Assembly (NCBI GenBank): GCA_905250025.1
Contig: CAJNOJ010000379.1
Span: 23,306-87,305 of the forward strand
DNA: 64,000 nucleotides
Reading direction: 5' to 3'
Source of the DNA: Adineta ricciae
Taxonomy: Eukaryota; Rotifera; Eurotatoria; Adinetida; Adinetidae
Under the pieces are notes generated by a model. The model saw only the letters and a list, made by a program, of their open reading frames with translations. It was not told where the DNA came from and did no database searches. The translations under genes and the position numbers were made by a program. Of this stretch, positions 32,573 through 43,280 are shown one piece after another; positions within the stretch are counted from its first letter, which is position 1, and every line of letters begins with the position of its first letter.

Positions 32573-33267
32573 TTAATCGAACAATTTGGCGGTACATAGA
32601 TTATTGGAAAAAAGAGGTGTTGCATCGACGGGTAAATCTTGTGGAGGATTAACAACCACATCAGTCGATTCTCTTGTTATCTTTGCTTCACAACCGTTCA
32701 AGTTATGTTCATCGGATGAATGTTGTGGACCCATCCACAAATCAACATGATACTGTCTTTGATTTCATGCTTGTACTGCCGATGCACAACGGTCTTCCAT
32801 AACAAAATATTTTCTTAAAAATGGAACGTAAATCATAGTTCCGATGTCTAGTTCACGTTCGTCTGTTGCAAATGTAATGGGATCTTCGTAGGTTCCTCGA
32901 CCTTCTGTCGCTGAATTATGCTTTGTGGGATAACCACCACTTTTTGGATAAGCAATTTCTGCACTTGGCGGATCGTTATCATTCCATCCGTAAGATGTGA
33001 CACGCATTGAAATTGTTCGACCTGATCCACTCGACGTGTGATCTGGGAAATTCAACACGAAGGACGAACTGACAATTCATCATAAGAAAACTTTCACTTA
33101 CGATGCTTTTCTGTTTTCCCTCTCGTGGGCAAATTTACCGTTTGACCAATTTGTAAATTCTCAGGTACAACATCAGGATTGGCAGTTAAGATTTCGTCGA
33201 GAGGAATATCGTATTGTTTGCTGAGAGCCCACAATGTATCACCCGCTTTGATCGTATATTTTTGCAT
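32573..33267 (-). pseudogene. LysM/barrel protein, second copy with premature stop
   Basis: Same exon layout as the first copy: exon 1 33267-33102, intron 33101-33043, exon 2 33042-32573, total length identical. In exon 2 the Trp codon of the RAWDQRQ motif is TGA here (near 32767), so translation would stop with about 60 residues missing. Downstream of the TGA the frame stays open to the normal TAA with only a few substitutions, so the change is recent. LysM itself is intact (one Gly to Asp change after IPL). A shortened product is possible. Confidence 0.75.
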
Positions 33268-33715
33268 GTTTGCGATTGATCAATGCCGCTCAGATCGAAA
33301 CGAAAACGTATTGTCCTGTGAAAATATGTGGTTATATACAGTCATATATGATGAATAATACATTTCATCGGACAGGGTTTTTTCCCTAATACAAAAATTC
33401 TCGTACACTGATGAGTCAACAAAGACATTATTTGTAATGACACATCAATTATATGAATAGAAGTGTCACCAACTTGTCGCTCTATCGACGCAATTCGCTT
33501 ATTTTGACATCGTTTTCTTTATTACTAATACTTTTAGTATGGTGATTCATGATAGAATACATATAAGTAACATGTGAATGTGGTGACTCTTATGTTTCAC
33601 AGAAAAACGATATTGAAGATGAGGACATGAGGGAGAGAGTATAAGCGAGGTTTTCTGCAGATACGAATCTATATCGAAACACGTACATCCATACTGAAAA
33701 CGAGTGAAATTCATC

Positions 33716-33739
33716 TTGAGGGTGTGGGTGTGGGTGGAT
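33716..33739. repeat. Telomere-like tract in duplication copy B
   Basis: CTTGAGGGTGTGGGTGTGGG TGG, equivalent in position to 27903-27927. Confidence 0.75.
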
Positions 33740-33922
33740 ATATTGCACAACGATGCAAATAATGTTTTCATTGTAAGATTGATCTTACTTACAAAATTTG
33801 GTGTCACGTTTCTTTCATTGTCAGAACACAAGAGAAAATTCTTTTATTTACTCAGGCGTATTGTAGTTTTTTTGCTGTTCTATACGTTGCGAGTAACACA
33901 CGTCGTAGTTTTTCTTTTACAG

Positions 33923-34368
33923 AAAGACGTCTGATCGATGATTATTGTCTCGTCTGGGAAGATACATTCTCTCATGATGGTCGTGTCGATCGAAACAAAT
34001 GGCATTTCAACACTGATGGTGGCGACTGGGATATTTTAGTCATCTATGTCGATTTGTATAGTGTGTTCGACGAATCTTTTCAATATAGGTAATCAAGAAG
34101 CACAGTGTTACACTGATCGAACGGACAATGCGCAATATGAACATCGACGATTGGTGATCGAAGCACGCTGTGAAGACTATGGCGGCTGTCAGTATACTTC
34201 AGCACGACTTAAATCGAAGAGTGCTTGGACTTATGGACGTCTTCAGATACGATCGAGCAAGAGTTTCCTTCTCCTTTTTTTCAATTCAATCCGTTGTTTT
34301 AGGCAAAAGCAAAACTACCGAGTGGTCACCGTTTATGCCCAGCCATTTGGATGGCAAGTATCATTTAG
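33923..34368 (+). pseudogene. GH16 beta-1,3-glucanase, truncated and splice-damaged
   Basis: Exon a (33923-34030): LVWEDTFSHDGRVDRNKWHF NTDGGDW. Exon b (from 34089, after AATATAG): GNQEAQCYTDRTDN, LVIEARCEDYGGCQYTSARL, WTYGRLQIRS. Exon c (from 34303, after TTTTAG): AKAKLPSGHRLCPAIWMA, then TAG at 34366. This is the standard order of a GH16 laminarinase up to the strand before the catalytic E-x-D-x-x-E, which is missing. The donor after exon a is AT instead of GT, and the donor after exon b is also not canonical. Intact enzymes of this family cut beta-1,3-glucans of fungal and algal walls. This copy cannot be active. Confidence 0.75.
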
Positions 34369-34603
34369 CGATGTGCAGAATGTTTTCGCTCTTCACACCT
34401 GTGTGTAGCGGGGTGTGAGTGAGTTTACAATAGAAGAGGAATAATTCAAAGCAATCATACGACGCGTTTTGGCCCCGTGCGAAAGGGATCATCGTCAGGT
34501 ATGTTTTCGAACTATCCATAACTGCATTATAAATTAATCATGTATAGATAATATAGAAGTCTCGAAAGACAACCGACAAAATCTCTACATAATATTAATT
34601 TAG

Positions 34604-35556
34604 AAGTAACGATCGTCGTGCCGACTCACTTAACCCTCGACTGTGACATGCTAGTGTTTCTTGTGTGTCGCTATAGGTTGACGAATTAATCTTGCAACTT
34701 TACATACGAGAAAACGAGTGAAAACGGTTTTGTTTACATATTTATTAATTTTCGAAAACTAAAAACTCGATTTTTCTCGTAAAATCAGTCAGAATACAAC
34801 GTATTTATTATGGGGAACATACAGTATCATAAGCGCTAATAGACACATGCAGCATTTAAAAAAAATATAGAGATCGTCAGAAGTATTAAGCAAAGCGTCA
34901 CTGTGTTTCGGTATATAGTTTATCTAGTCTTTCTGTCTCATTAACTTGCGGTTTGATTGGTTTCATCAATAAAGTTTTGTAATCGAAGTGTCTTAAAATA
35001 ATCAGATCAGTCAAACGTTTCACTCGTGACAGTGGTACATGAATTGCGGCGATATCGTCAGTTCTACTTGGCAGTTTTAAATCAATAACAACATTATTGA
35101 AAGTTTGACCTTGATTTTTATGTGTTGTGATAGCATATGCAGGCACAAGTGGTAATGCACGTCTTTAACCGACAGAATTGTTTTCGAGCGTGATTTTAGT
35201 CTCTTATCTTTTGGTAGCACATCAGTAATATTAATATGAAATGTTTGTTCCAATAATGGTATTGGGATGAGATTTGATTGAAGTTCTTCGAAATTGCATT
35301 CAACCTTCGACCGGACAATTTCAATGATGGCGTACAATGGTTTACGGATATATCGTGTACCACAGGGGAATGTTTCTGAGATACTGTCTGTTGAAACAGA
35401 ATCTTCTTCATAAACAATTTGTCGAAAGATCCCATTCATTTCATTGATAAGAACCAGTTCTATAGCAATATTTTGTGTTAAAATAACAGGTATTCCAGGA
35501 ACTAAAGGCAGAAGACCAAGTAAATGCTCTGTTCTCCTATCAGATAACTCTAACAA
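34604..35556 (-). pseudogene. Pif1-like helicase C-terminus (Helitron remnant) with element terminus
   Basis: Two minus-strand frames (35556-35077 and 35146-34898) encode the C-terminal part of a Pif1/Helitron helicase: LVPGIPVILTQNIAIELVLI NEMNG, IRKPLYAIIEI, LPKDKRLKSRSKTILSVK, then (after a one-base shift near 35160) ALPLVPAYAITTHKNQGQTF and SRVKRLTDLIILRHF. The THKNQGQT block is helicase motif VI-like. N-terminal Walker motifs and any Rep domain are absent. Below the stop codon about 290 non-coding bases lead to a terminus (AAGTAACGATCGTCGTGCCG ACTCACTT, at 34604) shared with the dispersed elements at 16585, 17395, 28660, 45827, 48262 and 59578. Confidence 0.65.
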
Positions 35557-35927
35557 CTTTTTAACTAATTTTGGATCTTCAATTGATTCGCCTTTACAAC
35601 TAAACCCCCTCTATAATAGAAGACCCCCCATAAGTGTTGACTTGAAGCACGTAATAAAGAACCCGGGTCTTCTAATATTATCTTGCGCCACTTATTGAAA
35701 TTTTGTTTTCGTTGTTTGCGGGTTGGATTTTGTTCACTATACGATAAAGATTAAAATATCACGTCCGTCAGAAATGGTGGATACAATTCTATGTCATGGA
35801 GAACGAAAATTTCTTTTCAATAAAAACAAAGGAAAACAAAGAAGTAAAGATAGCTGTATAGTCTTTACCGACGATATATAAACCGTTGTAACTTCCATTT
35901 GTAACAATTTCAACATTTCTTATTTCA
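35557..35927. other. Spacer with C-rich palindromic segment
   Basis: Contains AACCCCCTCTATAATAGAAG ACCCCCCATAAGTG at about 35600, reminiscent of pogo-type terminal repeats but without a partner. No gene. It ends in a splice acceptor (CTTATTTCAG) that precedes the acidic open frame. Confidence 0.35.
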
Positions 35928-35941
35928 GAAATCAATTCAAT

Positions 35942-36293
35942 ATGAAAGAACATCTTGGATCACTTTGTCCATATGATTCAGATTCCGATGCCTCTGATGA
36001 TACTGACAGTGATTCTAGCGTTGAAATTTCCTCCACAATTGATGAAACTCAATCTAAATTAGTTCAACTATCAGCGGATCTGAATATAGGAGCGGACAAC
36101 AAAGATGAGGATGATACGAATTACCAATGGCCTGATCCAAGTCCATTATTAGAGTTATCTTCATCAGAAAATGAAGAATTAATTGATACTGAGCGAACAA
36201 TATCCAGAGTTAAATCGAATACCAGTCCCATCAATCAAACAAACCAGAAGAAAAACAGAAACATAGACATTGGACCAAGGGGGAAAAAGCACT
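35942..36293 (+). CDS. Acidic Ser/Asp-rich protein exon
   Basis: ATG at 35942, shortly after an acceptor CTTATTTCAG, so there is probably an intron in the 5' leader. The frame encodes about 117 residues, very rich in Asp, Ser and Glu near the start (YDSDSDASDDTDSDSSVEIS), then polar and finally basic (NQTNQKKNRNIDIGPRGKK). A good donor (CACTTG|GTGAGT) ends the exon at 36293. The next exon is not found because a minisatellite and a 28-N gap follow. The pattern resembles acidic N-termini of nuclear or transposase proteins; nothing more specific is visible. Confidence 0.4.
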
Positions 36294-36302
36294 TGGTGAG
36301 TT

Positions 36303-36497
36303 TTTGAGTTAAAATGAGTTAAGGTGAGTTAAAGTAAGTTAGAGTGAGTTAAAGTGAGTTAAGTGAGTTACACTGAGTTAAAGTGATTTACAGTGAGTTA
36401 CACTGAGTCAATGTGAGTTACACTGAGTTAAAGTGATTTACAGTGAGTTACACTGAGTCAATGTGAGTTAAACTGAGTTCATGTGATTTAAAGTACT
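36303..36497. repeat. 10-bp minisatellite (TGAGTTAAAG) with 50-bp higher-order unit
   Basis: About 19 tandem units of TGAGTTAAAG and variants (CACTGAGTTA, AAGTGATTTA, CAGTGAGTTA), kept in strict 10-base register. A five-unit block (50 bp) is exactly repeated at 36371-36420 and 36421-36470. It starts directly at the donor site of the acidic exon, so it lies in an intron if that exon is real. A 28-base N gap follows at 36606-36633. Confidence 0.9.
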
Positions 36498-37431
36498 GCA
36501 ACTCACTTACTGTTATGAATAAATTTCCAGGGCCTTGCGCAACTCTGTCCTCGCATTCAGTAAACAGTTGAAGTATAGGATTATATTAGTGAAACTATTG
36601 ATAAANNNNNNNNNNNNNNNNNNNNNNNNNNNNTCAGGATAAATCATACCAAGGTATGTCCAACCTACCCATCACACTCCGAGCCATAAAGCTTTTTGAC
36701 ACCTCGGGTGGTTCCCTCGTTAGTTCATGAAAATCAATCCTCTTCGTAATCTAAATCAAAACAGCTAATAGAATATATAGACTGAAATTAATAACGAATT
36801 GTTGTCATCGACTCGCGTATGGAAACAGATATTTCCATACCATCCCATTCCAAACATAATTTTCAGCAATTGTCAGATATCATGATAATTGATTCATAGA
36901 TAACTCACTGTCATTTGTATTATAGAGTGTAGAAACGAATCACATCAGTTAAATTTGATGAAAGGCAGTAGTCTGACTATGATATTTTATGATACAAAAG
37001 ACTATTTTAAGTGATTTTCGTACACATTACGTACAGCTCGAATGCATTTAGTCAGTACAGATGAATTATATCCGTCTTATAAAGAATATAAATGGTCGAA
37101 CACAAATAGGCAGCATATACTTTCGTCCAGCTAGCTGTAGGTGCCAATTATTTAATTTCAAAACTTGAACTCAGGTCATATGTAGTCAAATCCAAATCTA
37201 GAAGTGGATTTGGTGCATGCCTACTTCTAGACCTTGTATGATCTATAACTCGAGACTGATTCATGGAAACCATGTGATTTTTTTAATGATAGTGAGGAGT
37301 CCTTATGTAGTATATATGATAAAAAAAACATACAGATTGACTGAATAGAACTAGAGACATTGAAATTTTATGTTGAAAAATATGACGGTACAATAACTTT
37401 GTAATTAGCTCATGTATATATTGTCATTAGT
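36498..37431. other. Intergenic DNA with a 28-N assembly gap
   Basis: Contains the N run 36606-36633 and AT-rich DNA. No gene or repeat recognised, except for small inverted repeats around 37190-37250 (CTAGAAGTGGATTTG / CTACTTCTAGACC). Confidence 0.45.
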
Positions 37432-39266
37432 TTAGATAAGCTCAAATCTTTGTATACGATTGTTGTACATATCGGTGACATACATATATGTTTCGTTCGC
37501 ATTGATAGTTATACTAACTGGAACATCGAACAAAGTAGAACTAGTACCTCCATTACCATAGGGATCTCCCGCAATTGTAACACCTTCGCTTGCTCCTTTT
37601 TCCCATCGTTGAATTCTATTATTAACCGAGTCTGCTATATACAGAGTTCCTGTCTTCTTTGATACCCATACATCATTAGGAAGATATAACTGATCACTTC
37701 CGCTACCTGGTCCATTTCCACCAGCCACTGTTGTTCCATTACAAGGCCAACTATTATTTATTGAATAACGTTGAATTCTGTGATTGAAGGTGTCAGCAAC
37801 ATATAATAACGAGTTCTGTTCATCAAATGCAATACCACATGGTCCTTCGTTAGTCATCAAACTATTACCAATCGTGTCAGAATCAACCATTATTGTACCA
37901 TTTGTAGCATTCGGTCGCCAAAATAGGACTCGGCTATCTGTTAAAGAAGCCACTATGACATTATTATGGCTATCGGCAGCTATTCCAAATGGTCCATTTA
38001 AATATCGAAGCCCTGTTCCAGTACTTTGCTGATAACCTGCTACAACAAGTGGAGGCGGATTGATAGTTTGCATATTTGTATATCGTACGACTTGAGAATT
38101 ACAAAAATCACTTACATATAGATTATATGTATTACTATTGTCGATGTAAACATCAAAAGGATTACATAATGAATGTCCAGATGACCATTCAGTGGCTATT
38201 ACTGAAATATTTTGACCCATTTCATTAGCATCCCATACACCAATGATACGATTATTATTGGAATCTGCGATAACTAATGAATCAACATTTGTCGAAAATA
38301 CACTGATTCCAACAGGTGTATTGAGACCAATAGTTGAACTTCCATTAATTACTGTATTATTGTCGATTATTGTTGTACCAGAGAGTATTGATATTGCTAA
38401 AACAAAATATAATTATATTTAATTTTTCTATAAAACAATTTATTAAGTTAAAGGATAGCTGAGACACATGTAAATTCGTATTTTTATTCTTTTCTGTCAA
38501 TGCGATGGAAAGCTTTTCTCTATTATTTACGACGATATCTATTCATCGAAAGATGTGAGACAATTTTCGTTTTGTTTTGAATTCTTAACTCATCTCATAA
38601 CAAAGAAAATAAAAAACAACTATTATATAACTTACGACCACATTGATTAAATTGTAAACATGTGTAATTAAGATCTTCTCGACACATATTCATATTCTGT
38701 TGACAAGACGAACCACGTTTTAACATTTGTGGAACGCACATTAATATTGATGAATTCCAGTAACTGTGTGGCATACAATCACATTTAGAATTATTGTTAC
38801 ATCGAAGATATCGACTTCGATAACAAGAAGATACACAGCTTTGTCCATATTCTTCAAAAAGATCTGATGTCAATTGAACAATACCAACATTTGATTGAAT
38901 ATACGATGACGGTGCAATATAACCCATAGTATTTGCATTACCTTCAAAAAGTCGACATTGCTTTGTTACAGATACTTCATAATCATAAACACCGCATAGA
39001 AAATTATCAGTACATAACATACTACATTTCATGATTGATTCAACAAGATTAACTGAAAGTAATTGAATTGACATACTAATAGGAATAAATTGAGTACCTG
39101 GCTGTTCAAGAATGATTGTAGCCGTAAAAGTATTTTGTAAATGAACCAATTTCCAATTTGAAAGAAAAAGCAACCATTGACAAAGATTAATATAAGAAGG
39201 CCAATAATTATAATGTAGGTAAAACATGCTGTCTAATAGTACAAGAATATCTAGAAAAGAGATCAT
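37432..39266 (-). CDS. NHL-repeat (beta-propeller) protein with PAN/apple-like Cys domain
   Basis: Two exons: 39266-38636 and 38396-37432, joined in phase 1 across a 239-bp GT-AG intron, giving 531 residues. The N-terminal exon starts with hydrophobic stretches (signal or membrane anchor), then a PAN/apple-like segment (ESIMKCSMLCTDNFLCGVYD YE ... QCRLFEG), then a Cys-rich EB/EGF-like part (CVSSCYRSRYLRCNNNSKCDC). The second exon is a run of NHL blades with the hallmark pattern (LYVADTFNHRIQRY, LYIADSVNNRIQRW, MYVTDMYNNRIQRF), about six blades, N-glycosylation-rich and thus extracellular. Such proteins are numerous in bdelloids, probably as surface or secreted binding proteins. The start may lie slightly downstream, as a TTTTCTAG acceptor overlaps the first codons. 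Confidence 0.8.
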
Positions 39267-41011
39267 ATTGGATATTATTTAATAACATTCTCATCATAAT
39301 TAAACTGCGTTTATTATTTTTCAACTAGAAGTAAGAAAATTCTTTTGTTTATATAGATGCATATAAGTGAAAAAAATATACGAATTAAACACTTCACATA
39401 TGGTATGCGCAATACATTTCTATGACGTATATTTGAAGTAAATGGATTGTACTTACTGATAAGATTTTTCTTCTGAGTATCATTATGTACGTATAAGACC
39501 TTTTTAGTGACATTTTATTATTCAATAATGCTTTTATTATTTGTGACAATTAGCATATTACATAAAGTGTATCATCTTTGAAACGTTTGAATATGAAAAA
39601 AAGTTTATGTACTTGAGAATATTGAATATATGTCATATCTAAAACAAATTGTAAAGGTCATTTCTACAAGAAAGTACATTTTTTTTGTTTTAAGAATTGG
39701 AAGTGTAGCAAAAGAATTCAAATTCAGTAAAACCTCTCTAATGTGAACATCATCGGGACTGACCCAAATCTTGAGGGTGAGGGTGAGAGGGTATTTTTTT
39801 CTTTTCAAAAGGTAATCATCTTAGAGCGATTAGTTATAAAGTATATATATACAATATTCATTTTATGAGTTTTGTTTTATTCAAAGTTTATAACATGCAA
39901 TTGTGATTCTTTTATCTCTCTGTAAATTAATCTTGATCATTTTAACAGTTCACCCTCGAGAAACTGAAATTCACTTAATACTATAACAATTGTCAATGTA
40001 TAAAGAAGATAACATATAACGTTACAGACAAACAACAAAACACCTATACAGCGGCAATTTACTTCTCATATTTTGTAGATATGACGAAACTCTACTAGAT
40101 TGTTTTTTATATCACCGATGGACAAATTTACCTTTTATCAATCAATACTGAAGATTATTGAACAAGACTGATCATTCGGAATAGATCAATTCACATCTTA
40201 ATCTTAAAACAAACGTCCGATTCTTATATAGCACTGTTCAAACACATTATAACACATGCATGACTCTTTAGGTAGGCTAATCTAATCTAAGATCACAGTA
40301 CAGATAAAGATGGCTAACATATCTCATCAATAAGCGGACAGGTTATATTATAGTTATCTCATAGATAATCTATTGACCTTGTGATCCAGTTCATTAGATT
40401 ACCATCATGGTAAGATTAAAGCTTTGCGTTTTTTACTGTAACATTCAAGTTGCAGCGAACTTGAACGAATTCTTGGTGAACTCAGCTCTGATTAATTATT
40501 TAAGCTAATAATTGTATAATCAGAATCTATATCAACGACAAAAACAAAATCGTGACCCTTTATACTTAAAGACACTAACATTACCATAGAGAATTTCAAA
40601 GATTGAATAGAGAATATAATGTTGCGCTACGTCCAACAGACGAAGTGGTAATCGTTTTGAATACATCATCTGCTGTGAGATCGATTGATAGTGTATGTAG
40701 ATATGGTACGGCTAAAGCTTGGTTTAGGACTAAACTAATGTTTTATACATGGTGTAAATAATCGTCATGTCTATTTTGATATTTATCTTCTTCGATATCG
40801 GTAATTTCTGAAGATTGTATGTTGATTAATCGGGAGATACATTGTTGAAAAAGTTGTAATTGTTAGTGTCCTGAAAATCTAAGGAATCGAACCTCCTGTG
40901 CATATAAAGGAAGGAAGGATAAATATTGAACTCATTTTTCTCGAATAACCGAATCGCCACAGAAGAGTTAACATGGAGATGTTTTATTTACAAATTAAGA
41001 AGAAAAAGTCA
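39267..41011. other. AT-rich spacer with pogo-like end and telomere-like tract
   Basis: Contains CAGTAAAACCTCTCTAATGT GAACATC at 39725 (pogo/Tigger-like end). Only 40 bases further is the telomere-like CTTGAGGGTGAGGGTGAGAG GG at 39771-39792. The rest, to 41011, has no recognised gene. Confidence 0.5.
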
Positions 41012-41850
41012 TTAGGTTGATGAAGATTTTGCATGAGCTTTTGAATTGAAAAAAAATGAAATTGTTACAATAGCTTTCACACAAGCGGCAAGTGTTAACG
41101 TATTTGCAGTACCCAGTTTTGCATGCATATAACTTCCACTAATGATACCAACGATAAAAACGATAATATACGCTAAACGCCGATTACGTGCTTTGTTCTT
41201 CCATTGAAATAATTTTGGATCAATTAACAATTCAATATATGTTGAAGTTAATACTGCTGTAGTTATTTCAGGTACTTCTACATTTTTTGCAATGGTCATT
41301 TGACATCCATAAGAAATTGCCAATAAAACAATTCAAATATTTTTTTGATCTTCATCTTTTTTAATTACGTTTTCCGAGACTAATCCAACAACAATAAAGA
41401 TAAGTATTGTTTGAAAAAACATATTAAAAAGTATCCACCAACGACGTTGGTGACCTATCAGATTTCCAATTTGTCCACTTAGAAAACCAGCGAAAAGAAA
41501 AGTAAATAAACTCGCACAAATTGAAAGATAAGAAGCTGACGAACCTGTTGATGTATGAATTCCAAGTGTAACTGTATTTCCTGTTTGAATCGAAATAAAA
41601 ACCGAGAAATCATTCGACGATACGACATCAATAATTCCAGTACTAAAACTAAGAATAATTAATTGTAAATCAACATGCTTTGTGCCAATATCATCAGAAA
41701 AATATCGAATAAATCGAGTTAGTCGAGATCGATGTTTTACACTGAAAATACAAGAAAACTTCAATGAAAACTTCATTGAAAAAAAGAAATTTACCTTGCA
41801 ATATTATCAGTTTGTACTGAACAGCATGGGACGTTTGAATCTGTACTCAT
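41012..41850 (-). pseudogene. DUF1275 (YoaK-type) membrane protein with in-frame TGA
   Basis: Exon 1 41850-41795 (starts MSTDSNVPCCSV), a 53-bp intron 41794-41742, and exon 2 41741-41012; 261 codons. The exon 2 product has the DUF1275 hallmark: a first helix with FSTGIIDVVSSNDF, then QTGNTVTLGI, several further membrane helices (LFTFLFAGFLSGQIG, LFNMFFQTILIFIVVGL), and the second-half motif AISYGCQMTIAKNVEVPEIT TAVLTSTY. A TGA at about 41333-41335 interrupts the frame between the halves, at a position where the family would have a hydrophobic residue or Trp; the frame continues unchanged on both sides. Mostly bacterial and fungal, the family is of unsettled transport function. One nonsense change suggests a young pseudogene or a sequence error. 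Confidence 0.7.
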
Positions 41851-42239
41851 TGAAACAGAATGTAAAAGAAATAATAATTGCATGTTATTTATATACTACT
41901 TGAAAAAGAAATCATTCGTTCCGCATTACTTGTAAATAAAAGGAAAGTCAATCACATCGAAAACTAAATATTATCCTCCAGGGGAGAATGTGAGAACAGC
42001 AGCAAGTTCTTGTTTTGATTCTGCAATTTAAATATCGTAAAGTAGAATGCATTGTAAATCTCTAGTGTTTCAAGACGTATGACAACCTCACATTAGCAAG
42101 TCATACATGAAGAAAACTGTTGAAAAAGGTGTTTACACTTACTTTTCGAGTAATTGACGGCTGATCAACGCAATCAGCTTGGCATTCAGCAAAACTTCCT
42201 CTATCAATTTTACAGAAGAAAAAATTGACTATAATAAGC
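41851..42239. other. AT-rich intergenic DNA
   Basis: Upstream of the DUF1275 gene; no gene or repeat recognised. Confidence 0.45.
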
Positions 42240-42392
42240 ATTTTTCGACAAGATGGAGCACTAGCTCATTTCGCGAAATCAGTTCGTTCATGGTTGGACG
42301 ATAGTTTTGATGACCGATGGGTTGCGAGTGGTGAACTCATTTCCTGGGTTCCATGCGCACCTGATTCATCATCTTTAGGCTTTTTTCTATGA
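42240..42392 (+). pseudogene. Tc1/mariner-IS630 type transposase fragment
   Basis: 51 codons read IFRQDGALAHFAKSVRSWLD, then a short linker and ISWVPCAPDSSSLGFFL. This corresponds to the second catalytic Asp block (FQQDGAPPHY) and the third block (WPPRSPDLTPLDFFLWG) of the insect-type Tc/mariner group. The third block has lost its catalytic Asp (TPLD appears here as SSLG), and no N-terminal domain is found. Dead fragment. At 42562 a telomere-like GGGTGGGTGAGGGTG follows; 42580-42868 holds nothing else recognised. Confidence 0.7.
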
Positions 42393-42868
42393 GGATAAAT
42401 CAGAACAAATATTTATAGAACATGAATCACTCTGGAAACTTTATTGTTCGAAATAGAAAAACGATTGAATTTTTGTATTTCACTAGAATGTAATACTTTT
42501 AAACAGTATTCATAAAAATCATATAAATGCAGAAAACTTGGCGATTTTACAGTACATAGAAGGGTGGGTGAGGGTGAATTCGAAGGATATAAGGTATGAA
42601 ATGACGTGAGAGTGAGACAGAGGAAAGTTTCATAATCAATGAGGCAAAAATTAGCTTCGGTAACTCTTTTGCATAGAAAGATATAGCCAAAACTGCCGTT
42701 TTGTGCGATGCACGACAGGAAAATAAGGAGTGGAAGCGTAGAAATTTGAATTATACTGATTTTCTATCTGTTATAGCTCTTCAACACGTGGGATGTTCGA
42801 CATAGATATTTCTTATTTCCAGCGGGTGCTCCCTCTAGTATTATACATGCCTCAGATGATCTATAAAA

Positions 42869-43280
42869 TTGTATCAAAAAGTGACATGTGAGCTGATATT
42901 TGGAACATCAATATTAAATGCCTATTTGATTTACAAGGAAACGTATGACACAGGCCATATGATAATGCCACGGTTTTGTGAAAGACTTGTGCGATCTTTA
43001 CTTCTTGATACATCATTCGAAAAGCTGAAGTCTGGACCAAAGCAACAATCGACAAGTAATTTGAAGCGTAAACTCGGTGATCATAAGTTAGATGAAATGG
43101 AAGGATCTGCATCTGCCCGCAAAGTCCGAAGACGCTGTGCTGGTTGCTATGAAAAAGCAGAGTGCGATAATCAAGACAAGCCAGTTTAGCAACAGTAAAA
43201 AAATAGAAACTTTCTGTTCTGATTGCGAAAATTTTCTTTGTCTTGATTGTTTCAACAAAAAGCATCATAGCATGCAATAA
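42869..43280 (+). pseudogene. piggyBac-type transposase C-terminus with zinc-binding tail
   Basis: The first frame (42869-43189) reads IFGTSILNAYLIYKE, FCERLVRSLL, then RRRCAGCYEK. A one-base shift near 43190 leads to ETFCSDCENFLCLDCFNKKH H. This is the end of a piggyBac DDD transposase followed by its C-terminal cysteine-rich domain (CxxC ... CxxC ... CxxC ... H), which in this family binds zinc and the transposon ends. The catalytic core is absent. No TTAA-flanked ends were identified. It is a decayed copy. Confidence 0.7.

Larger units (their letters stand above)
32143..34500. repeat. Segmental duplication, copy B
   Basis: Partner of 26327-28300, same orientation, with scattered substitutions. 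It contains the second LysM gene (with a nonsense codon), the same telomere-like tract and the longer GH16 remnant. The first 430 bases, before the LysM stop codon, hold no gene in either copy. Confidence 0.85.

Noticed and set aside
41742..41776. Extension of the DUF1275 frame to an ATG at 41776
   Set aside because: These codons lie in an intron; the upstream exon at 41795-41850 with GT-AG borders and matching phase is the better start.
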